Part shown: positions 38,007-46,627 of the stretch, piece by piece | How the letters are laid out: every line of letters begins with the position of its first letter | Position numbering within the stretch: position 1 is the first letter of the stretch | Assembly (NCBI RefSeq): GCF_016019885.1 | Contig: NZ_JAEANY010000002.1 | Coordinates: 186,001-250,000 of the forward strand | Reading direction: 5' to 3' | Length of the DNA stretch: 64,000 nucleotides | From: Aurantiacibacter sediminis | GTDB taxonomy: Bacteria; Pseudomonadota; Alphaproteobacteria; Sphingomonadales; Sphingomonadaceae | Notes under the pieces: generated by a model | Told to the model about the DNA's origin: nothing | Database searches by the model: none | Seen by the model: only the letters and a program-made list of their open reading frames with translations | Position numbers and translations under genes: made by a program

Positions 38007-39358
38007 TTTTGCTCTTTGGCTTTCTGATCGGGAGACGAAACGTCTTTGAGAAGTCCGGGGAAATACAGCGCAAGTCCCCCTGCGCGCAACAGGTAGCTTG
38101 CAGAAATTGCGATCCACACACCCAGATTGCCGCTAGGCCGCAGCGCATAATCGAGCGCAATATAGAGAATGGTCGAGGCGACACCCGCATTGCGCAGCGC
38201 CCGTCCGCGCGTCGTGCCGATGAAAATACCGTCCAGCATCCAGCTTGGCATGCCGAGAAGCGGGACGAGCGCGGCGAAAGGCAGGAAGCGGCGTGCCTCT
38301 TCACGCACGGCGGCATCGGTGGTGAGCAGGTCGATTACCGCGCCGCCGCCGAAATAGAACAGAGCGGCAAAGGCTATGCCAGCGAGCAGAGCGAATTCTC
38401 CGGTCAGATAAATCGCCCGGGTGAACCGCTTGCGGTCCCTCGCGCCATAGGCCTGTCCGACGCGCTCTTCCGCTGTGAAGGCGAAGGCGTCGAGCACGAA
38501 GGCGGCGACGTTGATGAATTGCAGCAGCACGTGATTGGCCGCGAGCGCTTCTGCCCCGATCCGCGCGCCCGCATTGGCGAACCAGGTGAACAGGATGAGC
38601 AGCGCGATGGTGCGGATCATGATGTCGCGATTGACTGCGAAAAGCTGCAGCAGCTGCTCCCGATCAAGGAGCAGCGGGCGTGGTATGGTGCGGGCGAGCG
38701 AGAGTACGCTTGTCCCCGCCACGCGGCCGACGATAATGATGCCTAGCGCCAACGCGATCCACTCTGCGCAGGCTGTGCCGAGGCCCACGCCATAGGCTCC
38801 CATCTCGAGGCCCCAGACGAACCACACATCGAGCGCGATATTGGCGAGGTTCATGACGATCTGGAGGGCGAGCGCCTCTCGCGTTCGGCCAAGCCCCAGC
38901 AGCCAGCCATTCATCGCATAGACCGCCAGCGCAGCGGGCGCTCCGTAAAAGCGGCCCTCCATGTAATCGCCAGCATCGCCCTGAACTGCGTCCGATCCGG
39001 ACAGCACCGTAAAAGCCAGTTGGCTGATCGGTATGCTGAGCGCGAGGATCAGCAGCCCCAGCGCAAATCCAATGCCGAGCGACCGCAATAGCAGCGCCTC
39101 GACCTCGCGGCGGTCATCCGAACCATTCGCCTGCGCGGTGAGGCCCGTCATCCCCATGCGCAAGAAGCCGAAGGTCCAGAACACGAGATTGATAATCGTC
39201 GCCCCAAGCGCGACTCCGGCCAGTGCCACAGCATCGCCCGTGCGCCCGATGACGGCAGTGTCGACAATGCCAACCAGCGGGACAGACGCCTGCCCCAGCA
39301 TGATCGGCCACGACTGCGCAAAGACAGATGCGCGGGTGAGGGGGCGGGTGGAGTTCAT
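38003..39358 (-). CDS. MATE-family efflux transporter
   Basis: A 451-residue transporter with 12 hydrophobic segments and the MATE/DinF layout: an SWPIMLGQASVPLVGIVDTAVIG start and GMTGLTAQANG in the first half, and a matching RTIALLILF region in the second. It most resembles the DinF branch. Exchange of Na+ or H+ for cationic drugs is the family role; the substrate is unknown. The ATG at 39358 is preferred over an in-frame GTG-type start further upstream in the repeat region. Confidence 0.9.
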   Translation of the reverse strand: MNSTRPLTRASVFAQSWPIMLGQASVPLVGIVDTAVIGRTGDAVALAGVALGATIINLVFWTFGFLRMGMTGLTAQANGSDDRREVEALLLRSLGIGFALGLLILALSIPISQLAFTVLSGSDAVQGDAGDYMEGRFYGAPAALAVYAMNGWLLGLGRTREALALQIVMNLANIALDVWFVWGLEMGAYGVGLGTACAEWIALALGIIIVGRVAGTSVLSLARTIPRPLLLDREQLLQLFAVNRDIMIRTIALLILFTWFANAGARIGAEALAANHVLLQFINVAAFVLDAFAFTAEERVGQAYGARDRKRFTRAIYLTGEFALLAGIAFAALFYFGGGAVIDLLTTDAAVREEARRFLPFAALVPLLGMPSWMLDGIFIGTTRGRALRNAGVASTILYIALDYALRPSGNLGVWIAISASYLLRAGGLALYFPGLLKDVSSPDQKAKEQK

Positions 39359-39372
39359 TATAAGGTGCGGAA

Positions 39373-39455
39373 GCCCACCCCGCTGCGACAAGGCCTCACC
39401 TTCGGTTCGGCAAGTCTCGCTCCCCTCCCACCTGCGGGAGGGGCTGGGGGTGGGC
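39373..39455 (-). repeat. 83-bp dispersed palindromic repeat, copy 2 (inverted)
   Basis: The reverse complement matches 31766-31848 over its whole length with scattered substitutions, including the inner CTCCCGC hairpin. It fills nearly all the space between the MATE gene start and the cfa stop and abuts the cfa stop codon. Confidence 0.85.
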
Positions 39456-40769
39456 CTACTCCGCCGCTTCCTTCATCGTCGGGTCGAGGTGCCATGCTGG
39501 CGGTTCTTCCAGTCCGCGCAGTCGCTCTGATTCCTCATACATGTAGTCGCGCGTCATCGGGATGGCGTCGCGTTCTTTCACGTAGAGGATCTGCCAATTG
39601 ACCATGTTGCCGTTGCGGAAGCTCTGCTCTGCGCCGGCGAGATAAAACAGCCACATGCGGTAGAACACCTCGTCATACATCTCGATGATCTCATCCTTAT
39701 GTATGACAGTCCGGTTGTACCATTCTTCCAGCGTGTGGCAGTAATGGAAGCGCATCGCCTCGACATCCATCACCTGCCAGCCGAACTGCTCGCTCTGCGT
39801 GACGAGCTCTGACAGGGCGGGGATATAGCCGCCGGGGAAAATGTATTTCCGGGTCCAGGCATCTGTAAAGCCCGGGCGACCGGCGCGGCCGCAGCAATGG
39901 CTGAACATCACCCCGTCCTTCTTCAGCAGGCGGTGAGTATGCTCGTAGAACTGCGGATAGTGCGGCGTGCCGACATGTTCGAGCAGGCCGACGCTGGTAA
40001 TGCGATCGAATTTGCCCTCGACATCTCGGTAATCCATCAGCGCGAACTTCACCTTTTCGTCAACACCGGCGTCCTTTGCGCGCTCCTTGCAGAAGGCGAT
40101 CTGGTCGGGCGCGAGGGCAACGCCCAGCACTTCGCAGCCATAGGTGCGGTGTAGGTACAGCGCGAGGCCGCCCCAGCCGCAGCCGATATCCAGCACTTTC
40201 ATGCTGGGGCCGTTTTCTTTCGTGATGTTGAGCTTGGCGGCGATGTGCGCCTTCTTGTCGAGCTGCGCCTTTTCCAGGCTGTTATCCAGATCGCGGTGAT
40301 AGCCCATCGTGTATTGGCGATCTTCGTCGAGGAACAGCTCGTAAAGCCGCCGCGTCAGATTGTAGGTGTGCTCGGCATTCTTGCGCGCCTTACCCTTCAG
40401 GTTCACGCTGTCGATCTTTGCGATGCTTTTCTGAATGGCGGTGCGGATCGCGCCTTTTGGCTTGAGCGGAGCATCGCCTAGGGTCTTCGCGTTTTCGGTC
40501 ACGTAAAGGATCATGTCGCGAATATCGTGCGGCTCTTCGACGACGAGCCAGCCCCACATGAAGGCCTCGCCAGCGCCGCATTGCGGATAGCGCGCGATAT
40601 GACTGGCGGCTTTCTTGTTCGTCAGGCGGACCTTGACCGGGCCGCGGTCCATGCCGTGGATGCCCTCTTCCACGCCCGGACCATATTCGTAAATCTTTCC
40701 ATCATGGTCGGTGATGACCATCTTGCCGCGCTTGATCGCTTTTTGCAGAAATTTGTCGAGCAGCCACAT
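39456..40769 (-). CDS. cfa: Cyclopropane-fatty-acyl-phospholipid synthase
   Basis: A SAM-dependent enzyme that turns membrane cis-unsaturated acyl chains into cyclopropane forms. It is 437 residues. VLDIGCGWGGLALYL is the SAM-binding motif, followed by YRDVEGKFDRITSVGLLEHVG and later YIFPGGYIPALSE. The N-terminal ~110 residues carry the small lipid-binding domain seen in Cfa proteins. The stop codon (TAG) directly adjoins the dispersed repeat. Confidence 0.93.
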   Translation of the reverse strand: MWLLDKFLQKAIKRGKMVITDHDGKIYEYGPGVEEGIHGMDRGPVKVRLTNKKAASHIARYPQCGAGEAFMWGWLVVEEPHDIRDMILYVTENAKTLGDAPLKPKGAIRTAIQKSIAKIDSVNLKGKARKNAEHTYNLTRRLYELFLDEDRQYTMGYHRDLDNSLEKAQLDKKAHIAAKLNITKENGPSMKVLDIGCGWGGLALYLHRTYGCEVLGVALAPDQIAFCKERAKDAGVDEKVKFALMDYRDVEGKFDRITSVGLLEHVGTPHYPQFYEHTHRLLKKDGVMFSHCCGRAGRPGFTDAWTRKYIFPGGYIPALSELVTQSEQFGWQVMDVEAMRFHYCHTLEEWYNRTVIHKDEIIEMYDEVFYRMWLFYLAGAEQSFRNGNMVNWQILYVKERDAIPMTRDYMYEESERLRGLEEPPAWHLDPTMKEAAE

Positions 40770-40883
40770 AGGCGCAACGTCCCCCGAAATATCGTGTTTT
40801 GATCGAAGGCGGGTTTGCGAGCCGTTTTGCGCAGAGTCAATCGTCGGCTATCCGCAGCTGTGGGCTGGGGAAGGAGCGATGCC

Positions 40884-41324
40884 ATGGCGGAAAACAAGAC
40901 GAAACCGACTTCGGTGGAAGTCACGGAATTCATTGAGAGCGTGGACCATGCGGGCAGGCGCGAAGATGCCAAAGTGCTAGATGCGCTATTTCGCCGTGTG
41001 ACCGGAGAAGAGCCGCAGATCTGGGGGCCGAGCATGATCGGCTATGGCACCTATCACTACAAATATGACAGCGGGCGGGAAGGCGATTTCCTGCGCACGG
41101 GGTTCAGTCCGTGCAAGGCCAAGCATTCGGTCTATCTGATGGGCGGCTATTGCGAGGATGTGACGGCCAAGCGCAATGAGGAATTGCTTGCGAAGCTGGG
41201 CAAGCATTCACGCGGCAAAAGCTGCCTCTACATCAACAAGCTGGCAGATATTAATCTGAACGTGCTGGAAGAGCTTGTCCGGGTAAACTGGGACGCGATG
41301 AATCGCGTCTATCCGCCTGTTTGA
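40884..41324 (+). CDS. DUF1801 family protein
   Basis: A 146-residue protein with the DUF1801 core: a WGPSMIGYGTYHYKY segment, FSPCKAKHSVYLMG and LGKHSRGKSCLYINKL. GGAAGGAG lies a few nt before the ATG at 40884. The fold is related to YdhG/YjbR-like proteins; the role is not known. It is divergent from cfa. Its stop is directly followed by the stop of the convergent gene (TGATCA). Confidence 0.82.
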   Translation: MAENKTKPTSVEVTEFIESVDHAGRREDAKVLDALFRRVTGEEPQIWGPSMIGYGTYHYKYDSGREGDFLRTGFSPCKAKHSVYLMGGYCEDVTAKRNEELLAKLGKHSRGKSCLYINKLADINLNVLEELVRVNWDAMNRVYPPV

Positions 41325-42068
41325 TCAGATCCCCGCATACCACTGATAACCAGCGCGATCTTCCCAATATCCACCGTAACCAGCGCCGATATCGTCAAGC
41401 GAGGCGACGGCTTCGATGCCGGTGAGATATTTGGCGTGTTTGTACCCTAGCTGCCGCTCGAGCCGCAGTCTCAAAGGCGCGCCGTTGCGAATAGGCAGCG
41501 CTTCACCGTTGAGCTGATGCGCGATGATCGTTTGCGGATGATAGGCATCGTCCATGTCGCAGCTTTCGTAATACTCGCTGCCACCCAGCGTGTCGGCGCA
41601 GTAGAAAACGATGAAACGCGCATCTTCACTCGGCTGCGCGGCTTCGAGGATCGCGGAAAGCTGCGGACCGATCCATTCGCCGATCGCGCTCCAGCCTTCG
41701 ACACAATCGTGACGCGTGATCTGTGTGCGCTGGGGAAGGGCGCGGATGTCCTCCATCGAAAGCGTCATGGGATTAGCGACAAGGCCGCCCACCGCCAACT
41801 GCCAATTGGCAAAGCCTTCCGCCTCGGCCGCGCGATATTCGTCCGTATCGACCGTTTGCGAGCCATTGCCGCGGAAGAAAGGGGACACATCATTGCGGCT
41901 AAATTCGGGAGCCATAGGGATGCGTCCGCCGCCCAGCGCCCGGTGTAGGCCGCGATGCCAGTTTTCCGCCCCATCGACGAGTTTTTCAAACAGGGCGGTG
42001 TCGCCGATTTTTGAGCAACCGGCGAGAAAAGCCGAACCTGCTGCGACAAGGAAATTGCGGCGTTTCAT
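41325..42068 (-). CDS. Molybdopterin-dependent (sulfite-oxidase-fold) protein, YedY/MsrP-like
   Basis: A 247-residue secreted or anchored oxidoreductase. The N-terminus RRNFLVAAGSAFLAGC shows a lipobox-like Cys and a twin Arg. TRHDCVEGWSAIGEW carries the Cys that would coordinate molybdenum in the sulfite-oxidase fold; GSEYYESCDMDDA and the C-terminal GYWEDRAGYQW are family segments. It forms a putative operon with a membrane cytochrome b and an SDR reductase, all with 4-nt overlaps. A YedYZ-like methionine-sulfoxide reductase or related pair is likely; the partner is not the usual MsrQ. Confidence 0.85.
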   Translation of the reverse strand: MKRRNFLVAAGSAFLAGCSKIGDTALFEKLVDGAENWHRGLHRALGGGRIPMAPEFSRNDVSPFFRGNGSQTVDTDEYRAAEAEGFANWQLAVGGLVANPMTLSMEDIRALPQRTQITRHDCVEGWSAIGEWIGPQLSAILEAAQPSEDARFIVFYCADTLGGSEYYESCDMDDAYHPQTIIAHQLNGEALPIRNGAPLRLRLERQLGYKHAKYLTGIEAVASLDDIGAGYGGYWEDRAGYQWYAGI

Positions 42069-42757
42069 GCTGGCTCTCCTGTCTCTTCACGGCCACCGGT
42101 GATCATCATCCGGATGTGTTTCACTGGCCCTGCGGCGAGCACCAGCAGAATGTGCATCACGAGAAATGCAGCGAGCAGCCAGGCCGCGATAAAGTGCAGC
42201 GAACGGGCGCTCTGACGGCCGCCGAACAGCTCTGTCATCCATGGCCATGCGGCTTCCATGCCCGGGCTCATCACCATGCCGGTGAAGATCATCAGCGGGA
42301 TCAGGATCAGGATGACAGAGGCGTAGGCGATCTTTTGGAGGATGTTGTACTTGCCCTCGCCATGTTTGAAATTGAAGCGGGCGTGCTGCTTCACATCGGT
42401 CCAGATATTGGAGAGCCGCCATTCCCTTGCGCGGGCGAAAATGTCGCGCTTCAGATGGCCGTTGATCAATGCCGCAATCATGAAAGCGAGCAGGCCGAAG
42501 GCGAAAATTAGCGAGAACAGTATATGCCAGTCGCGCGCGGCGGAGAGGCTGTAATAATCCGGGATCGTCATCCAGCCAGGAAAGCGCGGCACTTCCAGCC
42601 AGGCGTGCTCTGGCGCGAAGCCCCAATCACCCCAATACAGCCGCCGATGCGCGTTGGAGATATTGAGGCCGCTCATGAACAGGATGATGATGCTGACTGC
42701 ATTCACCCAATGCCAGATGCGCGTGGATAGGGCGTGCCGTTTTCTCACCTTACTCAC
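42065..42757 (-). CDS. Cytochrome b561/b6-type membrane protein
   Basis: A 230-residue membrane protein with about four transmembrane helices and His pairs typical of di-haem cytochromes b (TRIWHWVNAV; ARDWHILFSLIF; SLHFIAAWLLAAFLVMHILLVL). It would pass electrons to the downstream molybdenum enzyme. The GTG at 42757 overlaps the upstream stop (GTGA), and its own stop overlaps the next ATG. An HHRRLYWGDWG-like loop matches Ni/Fe-hydrogenase-type b cytochromes. Confidence 0.85.
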   Translation of the reverse strand: MSKVRKRHALSTRIWHWVNAVSIIILFMSGLNISNAHRRLYWGDWGFAPEHAWLEVPRFPGWMTIPDYYSLSAARDWHILFSLIFAFGLLAFMIAALINGHLKRDIFARAREWRLSNIWTDVKQHARFNFKHGEGKYNILQKIAYASVILILIPLMIFTGMVMSPGMEAAWPWMTELFGGRQSARSLHFIAAWLLAAFLVMHILLVLAAGPVKHIRMMITGGREETGEPA

Positions 42758-43515
42758 TGCGAAGCTCCCTCCCGCTCAAGATAGATGACGTCCCGATCCT
42801 GATTTAGCAGATGCTGCCCGGAATCGACGAAGATGGATTGCCCGCTCGCCAGCGGCCCCTCGGCAAGGAACAGAGCCGCATCGGCGATTTCACTGGCATC
42901 CGTGCGCCGTTCAAGCAGGTTGAGCGTGTGCGAGCGTTCCGCTTCCGCTTGGCTCTGATCATGGCTCGGCAGGATTGCACCGGGAGCAAGAGTGTAGACG
43001 CGGTCCTCGCCCGCGTAGACCATCGCCAGCATTTTCGCCGCCACATCGGTCGCAGCCTTGCTCATCGTGTAGCTGAAGAAGTCGGGATTGAGATTTTCCA
43101 GCTTCTGATCGGTAAATTGTATCACCCGCCGCCCGCCAGTGCTGCGCGCATTTGCGAGATAGGCTTGTGCCATGAGGGCAGGGCTGACGGCGTTTACGAT
43201 CATGTTCCGATGGTTCGTCGCCGGGTCCAATCCGGTTACTTCATCGGCTTTGAAAATGGAGGCATTGTTGATGAGACAGCGCCAATCCGCCTGCGATGCA
43301 GCCAGATCGTGGATCATTGCGACGGCGGCATCCGGATCGGACAGGTCGCATTGTACTACTTCGGCGCTGGGTAGCTCCGCCGCGAGCTCATCCGCCGCAT
43401 CGCGCGAGGAGTTGCAATGGATGATGACATGCCAGCCCGCCTCGGCAAACCGCTCCGTCATGGCTTTGCCAAGCCGTTTCGCGCCGCCGGTGATAAGGAC
43501 TGATCTGGTTGTCAT
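42754..43515 (-). CDS. Short-chain dehydrogenase, FolM/pteridine-reductase-like
   Basis: A 253-residue SDR. The nucleotide motif is TGGAKRLGKAM (TGxxxxxG), NNAS is present, and the catalytic YTMSK (Tyr-x-x-x-Lys) is in FSYTMSKAA. LGKAMTERFAEAGWHVIIH and RRVIQFTDQKL recall FolM-type dihydromonapterin reductases. Reduction of a pterin is a guess from similarity. Its position next to a molybdopterin enzyme and a cytochrome is suggestive, but a direct pathway link is not shown. Confidence 0.82.
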   Translation of the reverse strand: MTTRSVLITGGAKRLGKAMTERFAEAGWHVIIHCNSSRDAADELAAELPSAEVVQCDLSDPDAAVAMIHDLAASQADWRCLINNASIFKADEVTGLDPATNHRNMIVNAVSPALMAQAYLANARSTGGRRVIQFTDQKLENLNPDFFSYTMSKAATDVAAKMLAMVYAGEDRVYTLAPGAILPSHDQSQAEAERSHTLNLLERRTDASEIADAALFLAEGPLASGQSIFVDSGQHLLNQDRDVIYLEREGASQ

Positions 43516-43564
43516 GGCCTCAACCTAGACCCATAGGTCGTGCGCGCAAGTCCGCTCTGGCCGC

Positions 43565-45868
43565 TCAGCTGTCCGGCACTTTGCTGCGCAGATCCTCCAG
43601 CCAGACATCCGCCACCGCGTCGCTTGGAGCTCGCCAGTCTCCGCGTGGAGACAGAGCACCGCCCGCGCTGACCTTGGGGCCATTGGGCAGGGCGCTACGC
43701 TTGAATTGGCTGAACTGGAAAAAGCGCTTCACAAAGTTTTCCAGCCAGCGGCGGATGGTGGCAAGATCGTATTCATTCTTTCCGGCTTCGGGGAAGTCAT
43801 GCGGCCACAAGCCAGCCCCGGCATCTTTCCACGCATTCCAGCACAGGAACGCGACATGGCTCGGGCTCTGGCCCCAGCGGATGGTGTGATGCAGGAAGAA
43901 GTCGTTTAGCTCGTAAGGCCCGATGATGCTTTCGGTCGACTGGATCGAACCATCTTCGGCAGCGGGCACAAGCTCGGGAGAGATTTCCGTGCCGAGCACC
44001 TCTTCAAGCACCGCGTCACAATGCTTGTCGAATTGGTTGGTACGCGTGCACCAGCGGATGAGATACTGGATCAGCGTCTTGGGTACGCCCGCATTCACGG
44101 CATAATGGCTCATCTGGTCGCCTACGCCATAGGTGCACCAGCCCAGCGCCAATTCCGACAGATCGCCCGTGCCGAGCACGAAGCCGCCGTGATGGTTGGC
44201 AAGGCGGAACAAGTAGTCGGTGCGCAGGCCTGCCTGCACATTCTCGAACGTCACATCATGCACCGGCTCGCCATCGGCGAAGGGGTGGTGCATATCCTCG
44301 AGCATCTGCCGCGCGGCAGGCTTGATATCGATCTCCTCCGCCGTGGTGCCAAAGGCTTCCATCAGCTTCCATGCGTTCGACTTGGTGCCGTCCGAAGTGG
44401 CGAATCCGGGCATAGTGTAAGCGCGGATGGTGGAGCGCGGCAGGCCGAGCATGTCGCACGCCTTCGCCGCCACGATCAGCGCATGGGTGGAATCGAGTCC
44501 GCCTGAAATACCGATCACCAGTGACTTCGGATTGGTCGCCTTCATCCGCCGAGCGAGGGCATCGACCTGGATGTTGAATGCTTCGTAGCAATCCTCATCA
44601 AGTTTTTCCTTGCGGTTGGGCACGAAGGGGAAGCGGCGGATGGCGCGTTTCAGCCCGATATCGCCTTGGCTGTATTGATGATCGAAGCCGACCACGCGGA
44701 AACTGTCTTCAGGCCGCCCTGCATCTTCGGCTGCATCGTTGAATGTGCCCATGCGCATGCGCTCATTGAGGATGCGCCGCGTGTCGATATCTGTGACGCA
44801 CAGCTCAGGCTCCAGCTCGAAACGCACGCTTTCGACCATCAGATCGCCGAGCTCATAGACCATGCCCTGGCCATCCCAGCTGAGGTCCGTGGTGCTCTCG
44901 CCGAAGCCGCTGGCGGAATAGGCATAGACGCAGACCGAACGGCTGGAGGAGGCACGGCACAGCATGTGGCGCTCATCCGATTTGCCGATTGTGATATTGC
45001 TGGCCGAAAGGTTGAGCAGGATCGTCGCACCCGCAAGCGCCGCCATGGTGCCGGGCGGATTAGGGCTCCAGTAATCTTCGCAAATTTCGATACCGAAGGT
45101 AAAGCCGGGCAGGTTGGTCGCGGAGAAGATCATGTCGGTCCCGAACGGGATTTCTGCGCCGTTCACGCCGATCCACAGATCGCGGCAATTATTGCCCCGC
45201 GCAAAATAGCGCTTCTCGTAGAATTCGCGATAATTCGGCAGGTAGCTCTTGGGAACTGCGCCCAGCACTTCGCCATGCGCGATCACGACGGCGCAATTGT
45301 AGATCCGGCCATTGCGGCGCAGCGGCGCGCCGATCACCAGTACAGGCGTCATCGTCTCGCTGGCCGCGCGAATGGTCTCGATACGCTGCTCGACCGCTTC
45401 CAGCAGCGCCGCCTGCAAGTGCAAATCGTCGATGGCGTACGAAGACAGGCAGAGCTCGGGATAGAGCAGCAGGTCGACATTCTGCTCATGCGCGGCGCGG
45501 GCCTGCTCGATAATCCCCTCGCAATTATACGCGACATCAGCGGTGCGGCAGCGCGGCGTCGCTGTGGCCATACGGACAAAGCCATGGGCGTGCATGTCGT
45601 GAAAGTCGAAGGAGGCTTCGCTCATCTTGGTGTCGCTTTCTGCGTGGTCTTCGGCAGGTTCAAGGAAATCGGCAGGCTCGCAAATGCCCAGCTCGGCAAG
45701 GCGTTTTTGCGTGGGTTTGCGCGGGACTTTGCCCTTGGCTTCCCAGCCATAGACGGTGCGGCTGGGCCAGGGTTCCGGCTCGCCATAGCGCTGCCCGAAT
45801 TCTTCGGCGCTGAGCGGCGGGTCATGCTTTTCGCGCCAAGCACGGATTTTCTGACCTGCCAGATGCAT
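43565..45868 (-). CDS. nadE: Glutamine-dependent NAD+ synthetase in frame with an N-terminal XRE-like domain
   Basis: The main part is NadE: a nitrilase-type glutaminase domain with YPELCLSSY and ICEDYWSPNPP (catalytic Cys), then the synthetase with the pyrophosphate loop ISGGLDSTHAL. Before it, with no stop, lie ~80 residues starting at the ATG at 45868 (MHLAGQKIRAWREKHDPPLS) that form an XRE-type helix-turn-helix with WPSRTVYGWEAKGKVPRK. If translated from 45868 the protein is a 767-residue fusion. If from the internal ATG at 45625 (MSEASFDFHDMHAHGFV), two overlapping products or a lost boundary must be considered. No ribosome site precedes 45625. NAD biosynthesis is near certain; the fusion is odd. 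Confidence 0.9.
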   Translation of the reverse strand: MHLAGQKIRAWREKHDPPLSAEEFGQRYGEPEPWPSRTVYGWEAKGKVPRKPTQKRLAELGICEPADFLEPAEDHAESDTKMSEASFDFHDMHAHGFVRMATATPRCRTADVAYNCEGIIEQARAAHEQNVDLLLYPELCLSSYAIDDLHLQAALLEAVEQRIETIRAASETMTPVLVIGAPLRRNGRIYNCAVVIAHGEVLGAVPKSYLPNYREFYEKRYFARGNNCRDLWIGVNGAEIPFGTDMIFSATNLPGFTFGIEICEDYWSPNPPGTMAALAGATILLNLSASNITIGKSDERHMLCRASSSRSVCVYAYSASGFGESTTDLSWDGQGMVYELGDLMVESVRFELEPELCVTDIDTRRILNERMRMGTFNDAAEDAGRPEDSFRVVGFDHQYSQGDIGLKRAIRRFPFVPNRKEKLDEDCYEAFNIQVDALARRMKATNPKSLVIGISGGLDSTHALIVAAKACDMLGLPRSTIRAYTMPGFATSDGTKSNAWKLMEAFGTTAEEIDIKPAARQMLEDMHHPFADGEPVHDVTFENVQAGLRTDYLFRLANHHGGFVLGTGDLSELALGWCTYGVGDQMSHYAVNAGVPKTLIQYLIRWCTRTNQFDKHCDAVLEEVLGTEISPELVPAAEDGSIQSTESIIGPYELNDFFLHHTIRWGQSPSHVAFLCWNAWKDAGAGLWPHDFPEAGKNEYDLATIRRWLENFVKRFFQFSQFKRSALPNGPKVSAGGALSPRGDWRAPSDAVADVWLEDLRSKVPDS

Positions 45869-45878
45869 GGTCGATGCG

Positions 45879-45895
45879 GTATCCGAAAAGGATAC
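45879..45895. promoter_or_regulatory. Palindromic operator upstream of the XRE-nadE gene
   Basis: GTATCC-GAAAA-GGATAC, a perfect 6-bp inverted repeat 11 nt upstream of the ATG at 45868. Its size and position fit self-repression by the XRE-like domain encoded directly downstream. Confidence 0.6.
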
Positions 45896-45922
45896 TCGCC
45901 ACAAGCGTGCTTGGCGCCAGAA

Positions 45923-45962
45923 ACAAAAAACGCCGCCGCTCGGAGAGAGAGCGACGGCGTTC
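45923..45962 (-). terminator. Strong hairpin terminator of the glycine-zipper gene
   Basis: Minus strand: AACGCCG-TCGCTC then CTCTCC then GAGCGG-CGGCGTT, followed by TTTTTG. The plus strand also has TTCTTTT after the stem, so it may act both ways. Confidence 0.82.
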
Positions 45963-46024
45963 TTTTCGGGGCACTCATATATCCGCGCGCGATCCGCAGG
46001 GGGTTACATGAATGCTGTTTGTAG

Positions 46025-46498
46025 TTAGCGGCAGCGCGCACCGCCGCGATCGATTTCGCGGCCTAGCAGTCCGCCAATGGCCGCGCCAAGGACGGTGCCG
46101 AGTGTACGATCACCGCGGCTGTCGATTTCGCGGCCTATCAGCGCGCCACCGGCTGCGCCGATGATCAGGCCGGTCGTGCCATTGTCTCGCTCGCAATAGT
46201 AACGGCCGTCGCGGCCCTGCCAGACACGGTCACCACGGCGCACGCGGCGCGGTTCGTAATAGCGTCCACGGTCGTCATACACGCGGTCACGGCGCTGATC
46301 GCGGCGGCAGGCGCGGCGATCGCGGCGGCGCTCGTATCGGTCGCAGCGATCATATCGGTCATACCGATCATAGCCGCGATGATTGTCATGATAGCCATGT
46401 GCCGGGGCCCAAGCGGGCGGGCCACCCTGCGCCATGGCAGGTGTTGCGGGAAGTGTCAGCGCAGCGGCTGCAGCAAGAGCGAACAATGGTTTCTTCAT
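46025..46498 (-). CDS. Glycine-zipper surface-antigen-like protein
   Basis: A 157-residue secreted protein. The signal MKKPLFALAAAAALTLPATPAMA is followed by an Asp/Arg/Tyr-rich tract with DRYDRYDRCDRYERR repeats, then YYCERDNGTTGLIIGAAGGALIG, and a second glycine-zipper helix (GTVLGAAIGGLLGREI), as in the 17-kDa antigen family. An outer-membrane association is likely. The start at 46498 has GAGG a few bases upstream. Confidence 0.82.
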   Translation of the reverse strand: MKKPLFALAAAAALTLPATPAMAQGGPPAWAPAHGYHDNHRGYDRYDRYDRCDRYERRRDRRACRRDQRRDRVYDDRGRYYEPRRVRRGDRVWQGRDGRYYCERDNGTTGLIIGAAGGALIGREIDSRGDRTLGTVLGAAIGGLLGREIDRGGARCR

Positions 46499-46627
46499 GG
46501 CCTCATTTACCTTTCCGATTCGACACGTCGGGTGTCGGTGAAAGGATGTATTGTTCAGCAAAGCCCAACCGCAGATGAACAGCTCGTTGGAAATGTTTTT
46601 CAGAGACGAAGTGTTTTTTCGCTGCGA

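Noticed and set aside
44666-46024. A long open frame of about 450 codons antisense to nadE and its upstream region.
   Set aside because: It is the shadow of a conserved gene and crosses a terminator.
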